Positions 10,869-24,189 of a stretch of DNA of 64,000 bases are shown in pieces; the first letter of the stretch is position 1; each line of letters begins with the position of its first letter. The DNA is taken from contig NC_088324.1 of assembly GCF_910592395.1 (NCBI RefSeq), positions 10,504,953 through 10,568,952 of the forward strand. The letters are read 5' to 3'. Origin of the DNA: Lineus longissimus (lineage: Eukaryota > Nemertea > Pilidiophora > Heteronemertea > Lineidae). Made by a program: the position numbers and the translations under genes. The notes below the pieces were generated by a model. That model saw only the letters and a list, made by a program, of their open reading frames with translations. It did no database searches and was not told the DNA's origin.

Positions 10869-13800
10869 ATGTCAGCGGAACGCAAATACAGTGACCCCTG
10901 GCAGAACAGAGAGCAAGCGTCTCAAACCGATGATGCAGATGCTGCGAAGACGGGAACAGAAACCGACAAGGCCGGTTTGTATGTCGGAAGTGTGGACACA
11001 GGTTTTTGCAGCGAGGAGGCAGTTGGGCCGGGAAGTCTCCAAACCACAGCAAGCAGTGGTACGTTCGAGAAAATTTTCTTTTTCGTGGTTTTCTATCTAA
11101 CCTAAAGAGTGTCTATCATCTGTTGTGCTTTTTTAACCTCCCCGTTTAAGAGCGGCGGCGGCGGGGGGGGTCTTTTTATACATCATTTAGTAGCAACTAG
11201 CTTGTCAGAGGCAGGCTGGGAGTTCACCAGAATCAGTGATGTAGATCAGGCTGTTGCCATTCTTGAGAGGATAAACATTAATTAAGATCCTATTCAAAAT
11301 AAAATGTCAAATCTACTGTGTTTTCAATGACATTTCATGTTTCATCTTTGTTCTTTGAGGATTGGTACATGTCATGATAACCTAGTAGGAATACTGGTCT
11401 TTATCTTGGTTGCTAATGCCGTTTAATCACTATGTGCTATCTTTCTTTAAAAAGATGACACGGACAACTTCGAAATTTTCGATTCACTTGTTGCCAGCCA
11501 AGCGAACGCCCGGTCACAACAACATGGCAGCCAACAGCCAGATGAGATCTCCGATCCGTGGAGGAGAGAAAAAAATGTTATTGTCGCGGTTGATGGAAGT
11601 GACCATGGTGACAGAGCATTAGATTGTAAGTAAGAGAAGTTACGATTGCTCCAGGGACTTTCAGACCAGTCAGACAGGGACCCAAAGGGAGAAAAAATGG
11701 GGCACAAAATATCCATTTATGAATCATAATGGACAATGCATTCGGTCCCCGAAACCTGAAGTCTTACTGGTCTTTAAACATAAAAGAACTTATTTTCCTG
11801 GAGGTCTTCTTCTGCGTTCAGATTTTCATAACCATTAGAACCTCAAGTCGTGCGCCGCGACAAAATCGGCTGTTTGTTGCAGGTCTTCGGCTGCTCCCCA
11901 TAGCTTAGTCTTCAGTGACAATGGCTCCGGCCAAAATTCCTGTCTTCTTTTCATCAAGGGACAGTCCTGCAGAATGTGCCTTGGCGTTTGGTCGCCGAGT
12001 CCACATTCGCAGGAAGCAGTTGGATGGAGCCCGAGTCTCTTCAGGTGCTGGTGGAGTTTGCAGTGCCCTGTACAGAGTCGATAGATGGAGACTTGGCCTT
12101 TTCTGTCAAGTTGGTGGATGCTGTCTTTCCATGGCTGGTACCCGTGGGTGTCGTCTCTCCATTGGTTTTTCAGCTTCGTCTTGAGTAATGTTTTTGATTC
12201 CCGGTAGGTCATTCTGGTTTTTGTTTGGTGCTGCTTGCTACCTTCCTTCGCCAATTGATCTGCTCGTTCATTTCCTGGTACTCCTACGTGAGCTGGTATC
12301 CATTGGAGGACTACTCTTCTGTCTTGAAGAAGACTACTTAGGTTCTTCAGTAGATTCCCCGTCAGTTGGTCTGATGTTGCAGCCATAAGGGCCTGTAATG
12401 CGGACAGAGAGTCGGTCAGCAGGACGAGATTGTCTCCTACATCTTCTTGGGTGGTGATCAGATAGTCAGTGGCTGAGGTTAGGGCTTGCATCTCAGCTCT
12501 GTAGTTTGAGCAGAGAATGCCGGATGGCACGGATATGGAGTGGGCGCTTCTGTCTTGAAGTTTGATAAAAACACCACTTCCTCCATTGCTAACTGCATTC
12601 TGAGATGAGCCATCTGTATAGACGTGTGTCCAGGTACTATGGGGATACTTTCTGTCTATCATCTCGAGGGTGAGTGCCTTCTGGACTTCTGGCCTTGCGG
12701 ATCCTTTTTGCTCGAGACTTGGAACATGTTTAGGGAAGCAGTTTTCTCACTCCAGCTAGTGCGCATTTGCTGCAACTTTTCCCGGTTGAAAAGTGCTTTA
12801 GCTTGGTTATGTTTGGCGACATTTTGGTCTGATGGGTGATTCTCCATTATCTCTCTTGCTTCACACAGTTGCTTGTGTAGGTTGTCCAGAGCAGTACTCC
12901 AATACGGCGTGTAGTCCTTACGTCTCCCTCGTGGTTTTAAAACCTTTGCTGCTTCAAGTATGGCGGAGTCAAAGACAGCTGCATTTCTGTCAACGTTTCG
13001 CTTTGAGAGTATGAAAGACTGTGTTGTCCTGTTGGTCAGTGTTTTGAAGAGAGGCCAGTTGGCCTTCTTGTAGTTCCAGCTGGGCGGCAGATACTGGTCT
13101 TCTGGCTTTGCTTGTTTGCCTATGGTCAAGATGATAGGTTTGTGATAGCTGCCACCTAACTGCTCGCAGGCTTCCCTTTAGGTGATTTTCTGTATCTTGT
13201 CTGTCGCTATGGCTAGGTCAGGGCTGCTAGTCGATCTCCAGGCTCTTGAGTAGAAGGTCGGTTCATCGTCTGGCTGGTTTATGACGACCAACTGGTTGTC
13301 TGTTATCCACTGTTCTACCTCCTCACCCTTTGAGTCTAGGTCCTGGTATCCCCAACTTGGTGAGTGGCTATTGAAGTCTCCGACAGTGATCCAGTCCTCT
13401 GAGACTGGTGATATGTCGTTCAGCATTGCTTTGTCAGTTGGTGAGTAAAGATTACATACTGTAAAGTTATCCTTTGGTAGGATTAGACTTACAGTCAGCG
13501 ACTCGGTTTCTGCTGTTTCTGATCTTCTTGTTTCTGCTGACGCGATGTCGTTTCTCACAAGTGTAAGCACCCCTCCCTTTGGGCGATTTTCTCTGTCCTG
13601 TCTGTAGGATTCATATCTTCTGATAGAGAACCGGTGTGCACTGTTGAGATGCCTTTCTTGGATGCAGCATACATCGACTTCGTGGACCTTGAGGAAGTGT
13701 TGGAGTTTGGTTTTCTTACGTCGTACTCCTTCTGCATTCCATTGCATAATTTTCATCTTGTGACTAGTAGCTTTACTCTACCCTCCCCCAGTCACATTGG

Positions 13801-16001
13801 GAGGTACAGAGGTGCCAGTAGCTGGTGGTGGGCCCCCTCGAGGCTGGAGGCCCGGCATCGTCGTTACCTGGCGTTTACCCATAATGACGACACCACGTCG
13901 ATCTAAGGTTTGTTGCATGGTTATCATCTGCTACGCGTGGACACCCGATTTCTCCCACGCCGTGTCGGCTGGTGTCCTCCGTCTTCGGTGGTTAGGCTTT
14001 GTATGGGGTTCCTCTACCCTTAATAGGTGGACTGCCTGTCAGGGCTCTCGGGCTCCACCTGTCCGCTTTAGATTCTTGCCTGCCAAGGCTAACGAGTGAC
14101 ATCTCCCCGGGTTTGTTTTTTGGAGTGTTCCTTCTCCTAGATGCCTTGCCGGCCAAGGCTGATCGAGCGGCATCTGCCCGGGTTTTATATCAGAGTTTTC
14201 CATCTCCTAGACTAGTTGCCGGCCAAGGCTAAGGGGGCCAGTCTCCCCCGGAGAACTTTCTCCACTGCCCAAGGTGACTAGTCACTTGTGTGTCTGGTCG
14301 CCTGGGTGTCCAGTTTCCACTAGGCTATGCTAGTGGAGAACTAGATGGCCGTTGGCTCTAGATGAGCTCATCCGCCCTGGGTGACTAGTCACCCACCTGA
14401 GACAGGTGGCACTGGCTTACAGGTTACCAGTGGCAGGTAGCTAACCTGACCTGACCTTAGAGGGTCTGAACGGCCTGCTGCAACGCTAGTACATGTAATA
14501 TGCTGCAATGATCAGTAATATGAGAGAAAAAGTCTTCGTGAATTTTTTCTCTCGGAAGGATCAAGCTTAGATCCACCGAAGCTTGACATTAAATGGCATA
14601 GAAAAGAGAATCATTTCAAACAATCTAAATCACTATTCAGCCTCGCATTCGACCTAAGAAGTTGATGTTCATCTTTCCGCGATGTCTAATGTTTGATTGT
14701 TGAATCGTTCTTTCAGTCTACCTCGACAACGTGCACAAGATGGAGTACCAGATTGTGCTGACTCATTGTGCAAACGTTCCCAGGATCCCTCTCTGCGGTA
14801 AGAACGAGAATTCTTGGTCGTCGCTTGGTTTGGTTTATTTGATACGTCAGTGCCCAATCTTCAATGAGAGCCACCAGCATATTTGCTCCGTAGCAGTAAA
14901 CTGAACAAGTTATGCACTTGGATGCTGTACCAATGTCGACGCTTGGAGACTGGTCAGTCCCAAGCTCCGTGAAAAAACGTCGAATAATACATCCAACATG
15001 GCTACAGTTGTAATAACACCCTATTTGATGCAGTTTTGTCTGATTTCATTATCCTTGCCGGCCATCCGAGGATCTACTCGGATAGGCTGTATTACTTGGC
15101 ATCATGACCCTTATCTCTTCTGTAACATTCTAAATTCTGCTATTCCGTTGACTGCTTTAAATTTTCAGATGAAATTCCCAGAGAGGAGTGGAATACACAG
15201 CTAGAGGATAAAGACAAGAGCATTCGTATTATGGAGCAGGATTACGCCGCCAAGCTACGGAATGAAGGGGTTAGTCCATTATTGCAGATGTTGTTACTGT
15301 AGAGACAAAGTATATATTTATGTACACGCAACTCATAATGTCTCAGAATACTATGTACCTTATTGTATATGCAATGCCAATTTCCTTTCATCAGATTCCG
15401 TATTCTTCCGTTTTATTTTCCGATTTTGTTTCAACTCTTAGATAGTAGAAAAACGTGTCTTTGGTTATTTCCAGCACGTACTACTCTAGCACGGAAACTC
15501 CTCGCGCGCTTCCCTAATGCACCCAAAGTCGCACTTCACGTCACCTCGACAGCACTCTAATTTTCAACACCCTAGAGTAAGCTTGTTACAATATTTCTTT
15601 CATTTCTTTATATGTAGGTGACATTTACAACTCGATTCTTCTACCACCCGAAACCCGGATGTGGGATCCTACAAGTCGCGGAAGAAGAAAATGCTGTGCT
15701 CATTGTCACCGGAAGTCGTGGCATGGGGCGCAAGCGCAGAACGGTTCTAGGGAGCGTATCGCACTATATTCTGCTTCATAGTAAAATCCCTGTTGTGGTT
15801 TGCCCGGCGGAGAACTACAAGCACAGATATCATTACGACACAGCCTCTGAGATAATAAAATCACGAGCTGAATTGGATCTTATTCAGGAATCTAATGTTC
15901 ATCCGAAAATGCGGCTGTCGCACGAGGATCTCTCTGCTGTACCAGAGGACAATCCATCTCCTGGATTAAATAGGCATAGTTTCGTACGTATTGATATTTA
16001 G
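10869..16001 (+). CDS. universal stress protein gene 1 (5 exons, 308 aa)
   Basis: Exons are 10869-11058, 11455-11625, 14717-14797, 15169-15269 and 15618-16001, with phases 1, 1, 1 and 0. All borders are GT/AG and the joined CDS is 927 nt. Residues 1 to about 100 are a polar, charged, probably disordered extension. The UspA domain starts with NVIVAVDGSDHGDRALDFYL. Exon 3 gives the EYQIVLTHCANVP strand, and exon 4 a charged helix (PREEWNTQLEDKDK). Exon 5 holds the nucleotide-binding signature G-x2-G-x9-G-S (GSRGMGRKRRTVLGS) and the strand IPVVVCP, then a tail of about 60 residues. The product is probably a cytosolic ATP-binding stress protein. The long extensions at both ends are unusual, as the bare domain is about 140-160 aa. 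A dead retrotransposon sits antisense in intron 2. Confidence 0.88.
11835..13756 (-). pseudogene. non-LTR retrotransposon ORF2 remnant: endonuclease + RNase H, RT deleted
   Basis: Read on the minus strand from 13756, the frame starts MKIMQWNAEGVRRKK, the usual start of an AP-type endonuclease (CIQERH, VGDFNSHSPSWG). An in-frame TAA stands at 13178-13180. The frame then continues with LGGSYHKP, where the catalytic SDH motif has become SYH. It runs to about 12700 and breaks into another frame that encodes an RNase H domain (HVYTDGSSQN, NYRAEMQAL, LTDSLSAL, WIPAHVGVPGNERADQLAKE) and a Cys/His tail (CECGLGDQTPRHILQDC). The whole reverse transcriptase is missing between these parts. Domain order fits an I/Jockey-type element with RNase H. 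It lies in intron 2 of stress protein gene 1, antisense, and cannot move itself. Confidence 0.88.
13757..14470 (-). mobile_element. 5' part of the retrotransposon: ORF1 end and 70-bp repeats
   Basis: Just upstream of the endonuclease ATG, in element orientation, a proline/glycine-rich frame ends GGPPPATGTSVPPNVTGGG and TAG. This looks like the C-terminus of ORF1, though no zinc knuckle is visible. Further out the sequence is GC-rich, unlike the flanking DNA. It contains three units of exactly 70 bp (starting 14081, 14151 and 14221; shared core gccaaggct) and several gtgactagtcac palindromes. The outer boundary near 14470 is estimated from the return to AT-rich sequence. Confidence 0.55.
14072..14250. 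repeat. 70-bp tandem repeats, about 2.5 copies
   Basis: The cores gccaaggct at 14081, 14151 and 14221 are spaced exactly 70 bp. Each is followed by a ccccggg-type block and ctcctaga. They belong to the 5' region of the retroelement remnant. Confidence 0.7.
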
Positions 16002-19000
16002 GATGGACCTAAAACTGCTTCATTCACACTTACAGGCAAAATGTTCATCGAGCTCGTTCAGTAGCTAGGCCTGAATTCCTTTAACTTCTAGGTGAGGAGC
16101 AAAAAAACGTAATGCTACTCGTGAGCGTTTTGCGAGCCTTTACGCGGGTTGAGTGTCAATGGAATTTATGGGTCTCTAGTCGCTTCTTGAGAAAACGTCT
16201 CTGCCAATTTTTGGCGTTGTCACTAAGAAAACATAGCACTTGAACATATGGTATTCTTTCAAATGAAACTTTAAAAGTCTGAAGTATCAAAAACCTGGCC
16301 AAAATTTGACGCATGGCGACGAACGACCAAGATGAAGCGAATCATGTGCTAACCACTTTGAATGGAGTCTTGGTCTTCGGCTAGGAACATCAATTTGATA
16401 TATCGGAAACTATGAAATATTGATACACGCGATCAGTTTAAGGGCAATCTTCCATGATGAATGCGACATTTTGCCACCGGCGAAGTGGTAGCTGGCCGTG
16501 CGTAACACATGACTTTTTATAGCCTTGTACATTGTAAGATGGACCATGAAAAAGCTGCCGATATATGTAAAGTATATGTAAAATAAATAAATGCATCACT
16601 GGAATTTCACGAAGACTTCCGAACTTCTTTTGTCGTCTTTTCTTATTCTTCCTCGTCTGCCCCTCCAAAGAATCCCCACATCTAACGATTTTGGTATCTC
16701 GGACTGCGGGGCCTTGCAACCTGAGGTCCTTCTGTGTCAAAGATTCAGTTCACTAGTATAACAAAAACATGTTCGTTTTATAATTATTACGGCAGTTTTA
16801 ATTTGTTATCTCCCAGTCTATTGCTATCGTGCTGTAACCGTTTATTTCGAAAGGGGGTAAGCGAGTTATCTGATGATAAATTCAATATGAGTACGCCCTT
16901 TGATTGTTGGCAATGTTGCCATGTTGATCCGAGATGCTTCCACTCGGCGTAGGCTTGATCATATATCATATAATAGTCCACTACTTGTCTGCAGATACTC
17001 TATCAAGTCAAAGTGTACACACAGGGATTGATCAACAACAATTTGTTATGTATTACCGTCCATAATGTCAATGATTATTGTCTATATTCTCATTAGTCAA
17101 CTGACACCGCCGCGTTCCCACGGAATTAATCCATGATTTACATCTCGTCTGGTATGCTCCAAATCACATTTTGGGAACAAATAAATCGATTCAATGAACT
17201 CCGATAGACACGGCAGCTCCTGTATCACCAGATCATATTTATGAATAGACTTTCATAGAATTAGAAGTAAAATCGATTTTTATTTTATCAGATTTATAGG
17301 ACTAACATCTGCTAATCGCGCCGCACATTCCTGATGTTCGGAGTGTTTGGCATGCGTCGCACATATCCTTTCTGAGTTCATGTCACCATGATAGCCTCTT
17401 CGATCTAGACAATTTGAATAGCCAGAGGACATCATCTGTAGACATGACGGATGCTTGGACAGGAACTCAATCATTATCAATCTCCTTACCAGATTTACAG
17501 GATTAACAGTTCGTACTGACAGGACCAGCCTAGTGATGCTCGAACGAGAACACCACCTCAATGCCATCAGATTTGCATGATAAACATATAGATCGTTTAT
17601 CAGTATATCGGATCGTAAGCTGATGAGATGACGTCACGAACACCACAGTTGGAATGCTTCGCCATTTTCTCTTAAAGCGTCATAACACCTAACAAAACTA
17701 GATGAGAAGTACGGATAGCATCGGAGACGGACAGGCGCGAGCAAGTGGTTTTAACTGTGGATTCATTTCGAGGCGGAAGAGTCAGTGGAATAGCGAGGAT
17801 ATTGGGAACACTATTCATCTTCAGGAGGTAGGTAAGACTACTATTATTTGTACGGCAACAGATACGGAGCGTGATTTTATTCGGCAAGAAATATACAAAT
17901 CAATTCATTTATTCGGAGTGTTATATTATTCAGCATTCGGAAAAGACCATGCCTAAATCTAGTCTATTCGAAATGTCTTCGACCCTTAAACGGGAGCGCC
18001 ATTCGCTGTTCATTGTGTATACCGGTGGCCCGGATCAGGAAAGTAAAAAAACACTGACACAAGAGAAGTTTGACCAAACCGCCATCCAATCCCCTAGGCG
18101 CCACTTAGAATAATTTGATATCTTTAGAAGCAACGATGGACGGGTACACCGAGGCCGATGTACATATGTATCATTAACGGTTTTGCTTCAAGGTCGATGG
18201 GCTTCTGTGTGATACAGTAAAACTTGCGTCCAATAATTCGTTCGCCGTTCTTTCACCAAGCTTTAGCATGCTTAGAAACGTGTGTAGGTACTCATCTGGT
18301 TTGTTTCCAAACCACCTTCAGAATAGACTCCCCTAAGACTGTAGGTAGTCATTTACCTGTTGGCAAAAAACACACTGACAAGGGAGGTTTCCGCTTCTAA
18401 CTGATGTTAGGCATGCATCGTAAATAAAGTAACTGAACTGCTGTTAGAAAATAGCCGTGTTAAAGGGAGGGTATGAGATATATAAGTGTTGTTATTTGGA
18501 AATTGCTTCCAACATGACAGGGACTCACCAGTCCAAACACTCTGAGTCTGCTGTGGCATTACTAATATCGATTTTGGCGTTTAGCTTCTTTGGTCTTTAG
18601 AGTTACGACTCTTAAGTTTGGTCTGCAGACCAGGTTGAGACAATAGCCATTAACTGCCATAGAGCACCAGCTTTTCTTCTCAGGGGATACCTTAAGACTA
18701 CAAATATGATACTTTATTTTCTTCAGGAAATAACTAAAGGCTAAAATTATGATACTACATGTATTACTCAGTACGATATCGACCTAGCTGCCTTGCATAC
18801 GGAGGAACATGTACAATGATACATGTACGCGTGACTGTAGTGTGCCCTGGAAATATTGGATATACCGAAATAAACCTTGTGATATAGTGTCGAGCAGTCT
18901 ATTGTGGCTGGCATTCTTGCTGGCATTTACTGACAGGTATCTTCTCAAAATACATTGTTGCTGATAAAGATGCAGTTATTTAGTCTCTCCCTTGGCACCC

Positions 19001-19990
19001 TTTCCCTCCTGAACGAATAGAAGAAAGTGATATTTTGTCTTCTATTTAAATCCTCGATACCTGGAAAAACTAAATTGGTATGCGGTTAAGGTATGTCCCT
19101 AGTGTGTACTTAGTTGTGGGAGGAATCGGGGAAACTTTTCAAAACGAAGTCTACAAAATGTATGCTTCGTACTTCGTCGTTCATATCTCTTCGTAAGGCT
19201 AGCGAAACCTGCCTTTTTTACTTCCTTGCTTCCTACATTCTGTTGAGCGAACACGAGTGGGTATTTGGCATTGAGGTTCTTTTTTATGGTCTTCGAATAC
19301 AAACAAAATGTTCGGTGTCAGCAAACGGGATGACTGGAAATCCGCTGTGCTTGTAGTGATTGCGCACTTGTTAATTTTTCTGATTTATCACTAAAAGAAC
19401 AATACACCGCCTCGTTAACTTGCTAGTGAGAGAACCCTTATCAAATTGGGTCTAATTTAAACGTAATCTGAGACACGAGAAACTTAATATTGGCCGTATC
19501 ATTACAGCTGATTAGCGAGGCAGGCAACGAAGAAATGATATTAGGTTCGTGGAGGCTAATCTTGCAAAGAGTGCTTCGAAAAACACTGGCGACAGAAAGC
19601 TGTCAAGACGGAAAACAAGATTCATTTGTTCTGTAAACAATTATTTTGGGCGATGTACTTTTCGCAGAGCAAAACATTGATATTAGTCTGTCACGGTCAA
19701 CCTCTGTAATGAGCTGCCAGAAACTGCTGACACAGAAGCGTCTTTGCCGCGTCTTCATTATCATGAGGCAGCTCCTAACGCGCCGTTTCCGTATCGGATG
19801 CCCGCCGTACCAAATGCAAAATGTAGATTCCATTAACGTTTAAGAGTGATTTTGTGTGGGGCCAAGTCCCAAAATGAGCCAGATTAACTGGTTGAGGATA
19901 TAAGCCTTTTTGGGGTGAGAAGACTCCTCTTGAACTCTTTAATTGTATGTAATTGGTTTGAAATCCCCTGCGCATGTTAACAAGTCCGGC
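16002..19990. other. 3' flank of stress protein gene 1 and gene-poor DNA
   Basis: AATAAATAAA at 16582-16591 is the first good poly(A) signal after the stop, which implies a long 3' UTR of about 590 nt. Beyond it I see only short frames without motifs. A degenerate match to the MITE end described at 24117 (gcgaaacctgcc) lies near 19200-19214. Confidence 0.4.
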
Positions 19991-20049
19991 TTAAGTGGCG
20001 AAGTATACCCTACAAGTCACACCCCAGACACCTAGATGGTCGGTCATAT

Positions 20050-21200
20050 TTCCGAGCTGATGAGTTATACGCCTCGATGATTATGGCCATCTCAAGATGT
20101 ACGGAAGTGGTTGAGAGGCGCAGGGGCGTTTAATTGGATTTATCGATTGACGTGGACAACATGATTTACGGTTAGGGTCGATTTGTTTTGAGGCATACCA
20201 TTACCAAGAGCAAAAACATACGTCACCTTAGTTACATCATGGTACAGCACTAGTCTCCTTCCTGTGCAAAAACACTGAGTGACGTATTCCATTTAATTTA
20301 CATGATGGGTTCTATCTTTGAAATGGCGTTGCTTTGAAGTCTGCCCCATGTTGACTTTATTTGAAAAGAAAACATTCTTTTTTCACTAAAAGCGAATTAT
20401 CAGTAGGTACATGTATTGCTTGGAATGTTCAGAGAAGTCTACATTATTCGTAATAAAGGTCCTCCTGTATTTCTGAGATGCATTTTGAAATGCACATGTA
20501 CACACAACAGTTAACGAGCTTTTAAGTACATTGTACATGCTATCGCTTCGTTGATTACAGCGATCTCAAAATAAGCCGGAGTGTTTGAGAGGCGAGGCCG
20601 TGTTAATTTGTTTTATCGATTAGCATGGCCGACTTGATTTATGGTCAGATCGATGTATTCAGGGGCATATCGTGACCGACGACGTCCAGATATCTGGCGC
20701 TTTGGCAAAAAACGAAATCAAATTAATGCCATCTGTATTCTCTGAAAAAAGTCTGACGTATTTTTACACATGATTGAGGATTCCATCAATGAAATTGCGA
20801 ATCTTTGAAGTCTGCTTTCTACTATGGCTTCTGTCTATCACATAGTGTTGACTTCGAAGTCAGCCAAATGTTGACTTTATTTTAGAAGAAACTATTCTAT
20901 CTTTGAAATATCAACCCCGACAGCACCTGCAGTGGTGAAGGAGATTTTAATTGGTGTACCAAAGTAATAAAGTTTGTATCATTCGGATGCACTAGAAAAT
21001 GTACAACATTTAGCCAGCTTTCAAGTGTACGTTTCACCGCTTGGTTGGTTGCAGCGATCTCAAGGTATGCCGAGGGGTTTGAGTGGCGAGGCTGCGTGTA
21101 ATTGGTTTTTATCGATTGGTGTGCAATGTTAGCTTAGCCTCGATTGATTTAATTTAGGGCCTGGTCGGCGTTTTCAATTGCTTAAGGGGTCTACAGAGTC
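20050..21200 (+). repeat. diverged tandem repeat, unit about 475-495 bp, 2-3 copies
   Basis: The block around gatctcaa...gtttgagaggcg...taattggtttttatcgatt recurs near 20088, 20562 and 21056. A second block (tctgacgtat...tctttgaagtctgc...gttgactttattt) recurs near 20279 and 20752. The copies keep block order but differ at many positions, so the duplication is old. No reading frame is conserved between copies. Confidence 0.7.
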
Positions 21201-21209
21201 CATGTACTC

Positions 21210-24116
21210 ACAGTGTTTCAGGTTTAAGGATAGCGGGCACTTTTTGGGCCATTGACAAAGAGTCAGGAAATGCTACTCAGGGTATCATCCTGTATGTGGA
21301 TGCTGGTTTCTCAAACATGTCAGGAGAGCTATTGGCACACGATTCATCTTGTTATTCTATACTTCGCCGATCTGTAGAGTGTTGGCATCAAAGTAGTATC
21401 ATGATGCCAATCAAAGCAGCTTTAGGTCCCTCCATCATGTCAATGTACACTTGACGGCATGAATGAACAGTAGTATACAAACTAAACTGGCATATCTTTG
21501 ATCTACAATATACTCCACATTAACTAAGGCGCGTCTTCCAATATTTGCAGTGCTCGGATCTACAGCAGACTGTGAGTTCTTTGACATGTCAAAGGTCACA
21601 CTTGGTACTATGTGTCTCAATAGCTTGAGCAAACCCGCCTACATTGGAGCACGTAACGCTATTGAATCAATGCACAGGTAATTTTACCTTACTTGATGTG
21701 AAATGCTAAGAATGTTCTCTCCATCATTTCACCTCTGTTCCTATTACCATCATTATATCTGATACGGCTTATTACGACTGTTGGCGTAAAGTTTCAAGGC
21801 GCAATCATCTCAAAACTAGTCTGCAGCAAATGTGAGGATGAGAGGGGGTGCGATTATAGAAACGTCCTTTCCATTCCTTCTGCATCTAAAGACAAAGTGT
21901 CCCGTATACACGTTAATGAATTACTAAAGGACCTGATGACATCACGGATCTTCGTTCGTTCCTTGTATCGTAGACAGATACGGATTGCAGAACCCGCCTT
22001 TTGTCATGAAGAAGAAGAAGTCAGAGAAGAAGAAGTGTGCATAAAAGAGTTTGTGTTACTGGGATGAAGAAATCGTCGTACTGTAACTCATCCAACGAAT
22101 CAAATTACGGGACAAGTTGATTTTCCCTTCAAAATACAAACTGGGTTACAGGGAGATCCTTTCTTCATCATCATTAGTGTCTTATTCTATTATCAATCAA
22201 ACTTGAATGTGATGGGTTTAGGTGTCTTTAACAGATTTGTTACTACCAATACTCCCAGTAAGGACATTTCCGATATAATCGTCACGAACTCTCATCCGTT
22301 ACCATGGCGAATCCGATTGGTAGTGACCTACTTGTATATTGGCTTTCGGTCTTGTTCTATGATCGTTTTATCATTCAGCTGAAGGTCGGTTTATCGTGTG
22401 TTTCTATGTGATATGTTTAAATAACGCACGAGGATAAGGCGTTATTTGTTCTCCTGAGATCTTATCCTTGGGACAAATTTTGTTTTCCACCCGAACTGTT
22501 GAGGTAATGCAAAGAAACGCATGTCTTGGTTTCGGAACTAAAATGAGTCTCGATACTTTCACGAAATTGTTTGCATAGTCCGTCATATGCATGTATAAAC
22601 AATAAATGGAATATAAGCATCCCATTGGCTTCTTCTTTTATTGATATCCGTAAATCATTTTGTAGTTATGTGTTTTATATACTGGGTGTTTCAAAATACA
22701 AACCAATGTTGCTGTTCTTTATATAGTCATATACATATAATTTCTCCTTTTGACGATTTTTAACGTCTGACCGTAAAAGGAGCGGAAGGCACCTCAGGGC
22801 CTCTCTCGGCTTAAAAAGCTTTGAAAATGTTTCAACAAGATTTTTTTGAAAAGTCTCTAAATAAAGCTATGTTTTCCAAGTGGTAAGCGTGTCACCATAG
22901 TCTTTTTCTTCTATCCAACGCTAATCCTGTATGATAGAACATACGTATTATTGGTTTGCTTTCCTATAATAGGTTTTGTCATCAAAATCGTATGATCCCA
23001 TTCTAAGTAATAAGCTTACCCGGTAGATTGTCGGAGATTTTTGTCGCAAAACGCTATATTCATACTTTTTTCAAGTTTTAAATTGGAAGAGGCGTTACAA
23101 CGAAAACAAGTATCAATAAACCAGGCCACAATGTTAAATTACTCTCCTCTGCGTAAAGGTTAGATGCCGTCCACTATGTTATTAGATAATACATCTCTCT
23201 ACATCATCATCATGTACCGCAGCTATGTGACAGTGCATGTGGTTTCGCTATACGCCTTCCCACCAAGCTACGTGATTAACGCAGGTAAATGTCCCGATAG
23301 TCTTCCTAAATTTATTGATGAAGCACTCGATCAAATGATTCCTTCGGGGAACAAGGTGTAGCGGCTGCTTCCCACCATACGACATGCCTCAGCAAGGAAA
23401 CTGTAAAGTTAATGGCTCGGATGGGATGTGAACCCGAATAATTTACATGTACACGTTTATGTCTTCTTCTCTCGCTATTTTAATTTCGCTTCTAAAATGG
23501 TATTTATTATAGCAAAAGGAAATTAAGACATCAATATCCTGGCTTCCTGCCTGAGGCGCATCGCAGACGGAACTCGCTGTCGTCTTTTGTAACTTGTCAT
23601 ATCGAGTGTCTGCTATCATGTTGACATCAACAATAGATCGGGTCAGCGCCTCAGACCACTGAACTACCGAAGATGGAATTGAGAGAGCGGTAGCTGGCAC
23701 ATATTCAGCACGGTTCTGCGCTTCGATTTTTAAATCCTTTTTCTGCATTCTACGGGAGTGATCTCTTAGTTCTACCTGTCATAAAACTGTTCGTTCCTGG
23801 TCGTGATTTTTTTTAAAGTCCAGAACATGCTCCTGATAGCTGTAGAAATAGTACCTGTTTCACGTACATGTCTCGGGAGTGATATATTTGACACCAGTCG
23901 TTCGATCAATTTTCTTTCTTTACGAAAGCAATCCTGAACAATTCTTTTACCCATGTTTTCCAATGGTTTTGCCAAGTGACGTCAAAGCAGATTTAAAGGT
24001 ATGCTCCCGCATATAAAACGTAATTTATCTTGTATTCTACATGTGATTACCAAAATGTCTTTTCACGTATAGACTATGAATTCCAAAATCGAGGATATTT
24101 TAGAATCATTGTTTAG
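21210..24116. other. gene-poor region
   Basis: Short open frames lack splice support or motifs. A stretch on the minus strand around 23590-23650 (TAGTTCAGTGGTCTGAGGCGC) resembles a tRNA A-box region and may be a SINE relic. I find no other structure. Confidence 0.35.
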
Positions 24117-24189
24117 ACAGGTTTCACAACCCATACAAAGAGCTAACGAACTTCGTACTTCCACGTTCTTACGGGTTGCGAAACCAGCA
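24117..24189. mobile_element. short MITE, 73 bp, TA-flanked (same family as 37432 and 44121)
   Basis: The left end GACAGGTTTCACAACCCATA matches the reverse complement of the right end (TGCTGGTTTCGCAACCCGTA). TA lies just outside both ends (24115-24116 and 24190-24191). The inner arms continue to match (gaacttcgtac). It has no coding capacity. Confidence 0.65.

Noticed and set aside
13797-14232. Plus-strand open frames opposite the retroelement 5' region
   Set aside because: GC-rich shadow frames of the antisense ORF1/UTR sequence; no motif.
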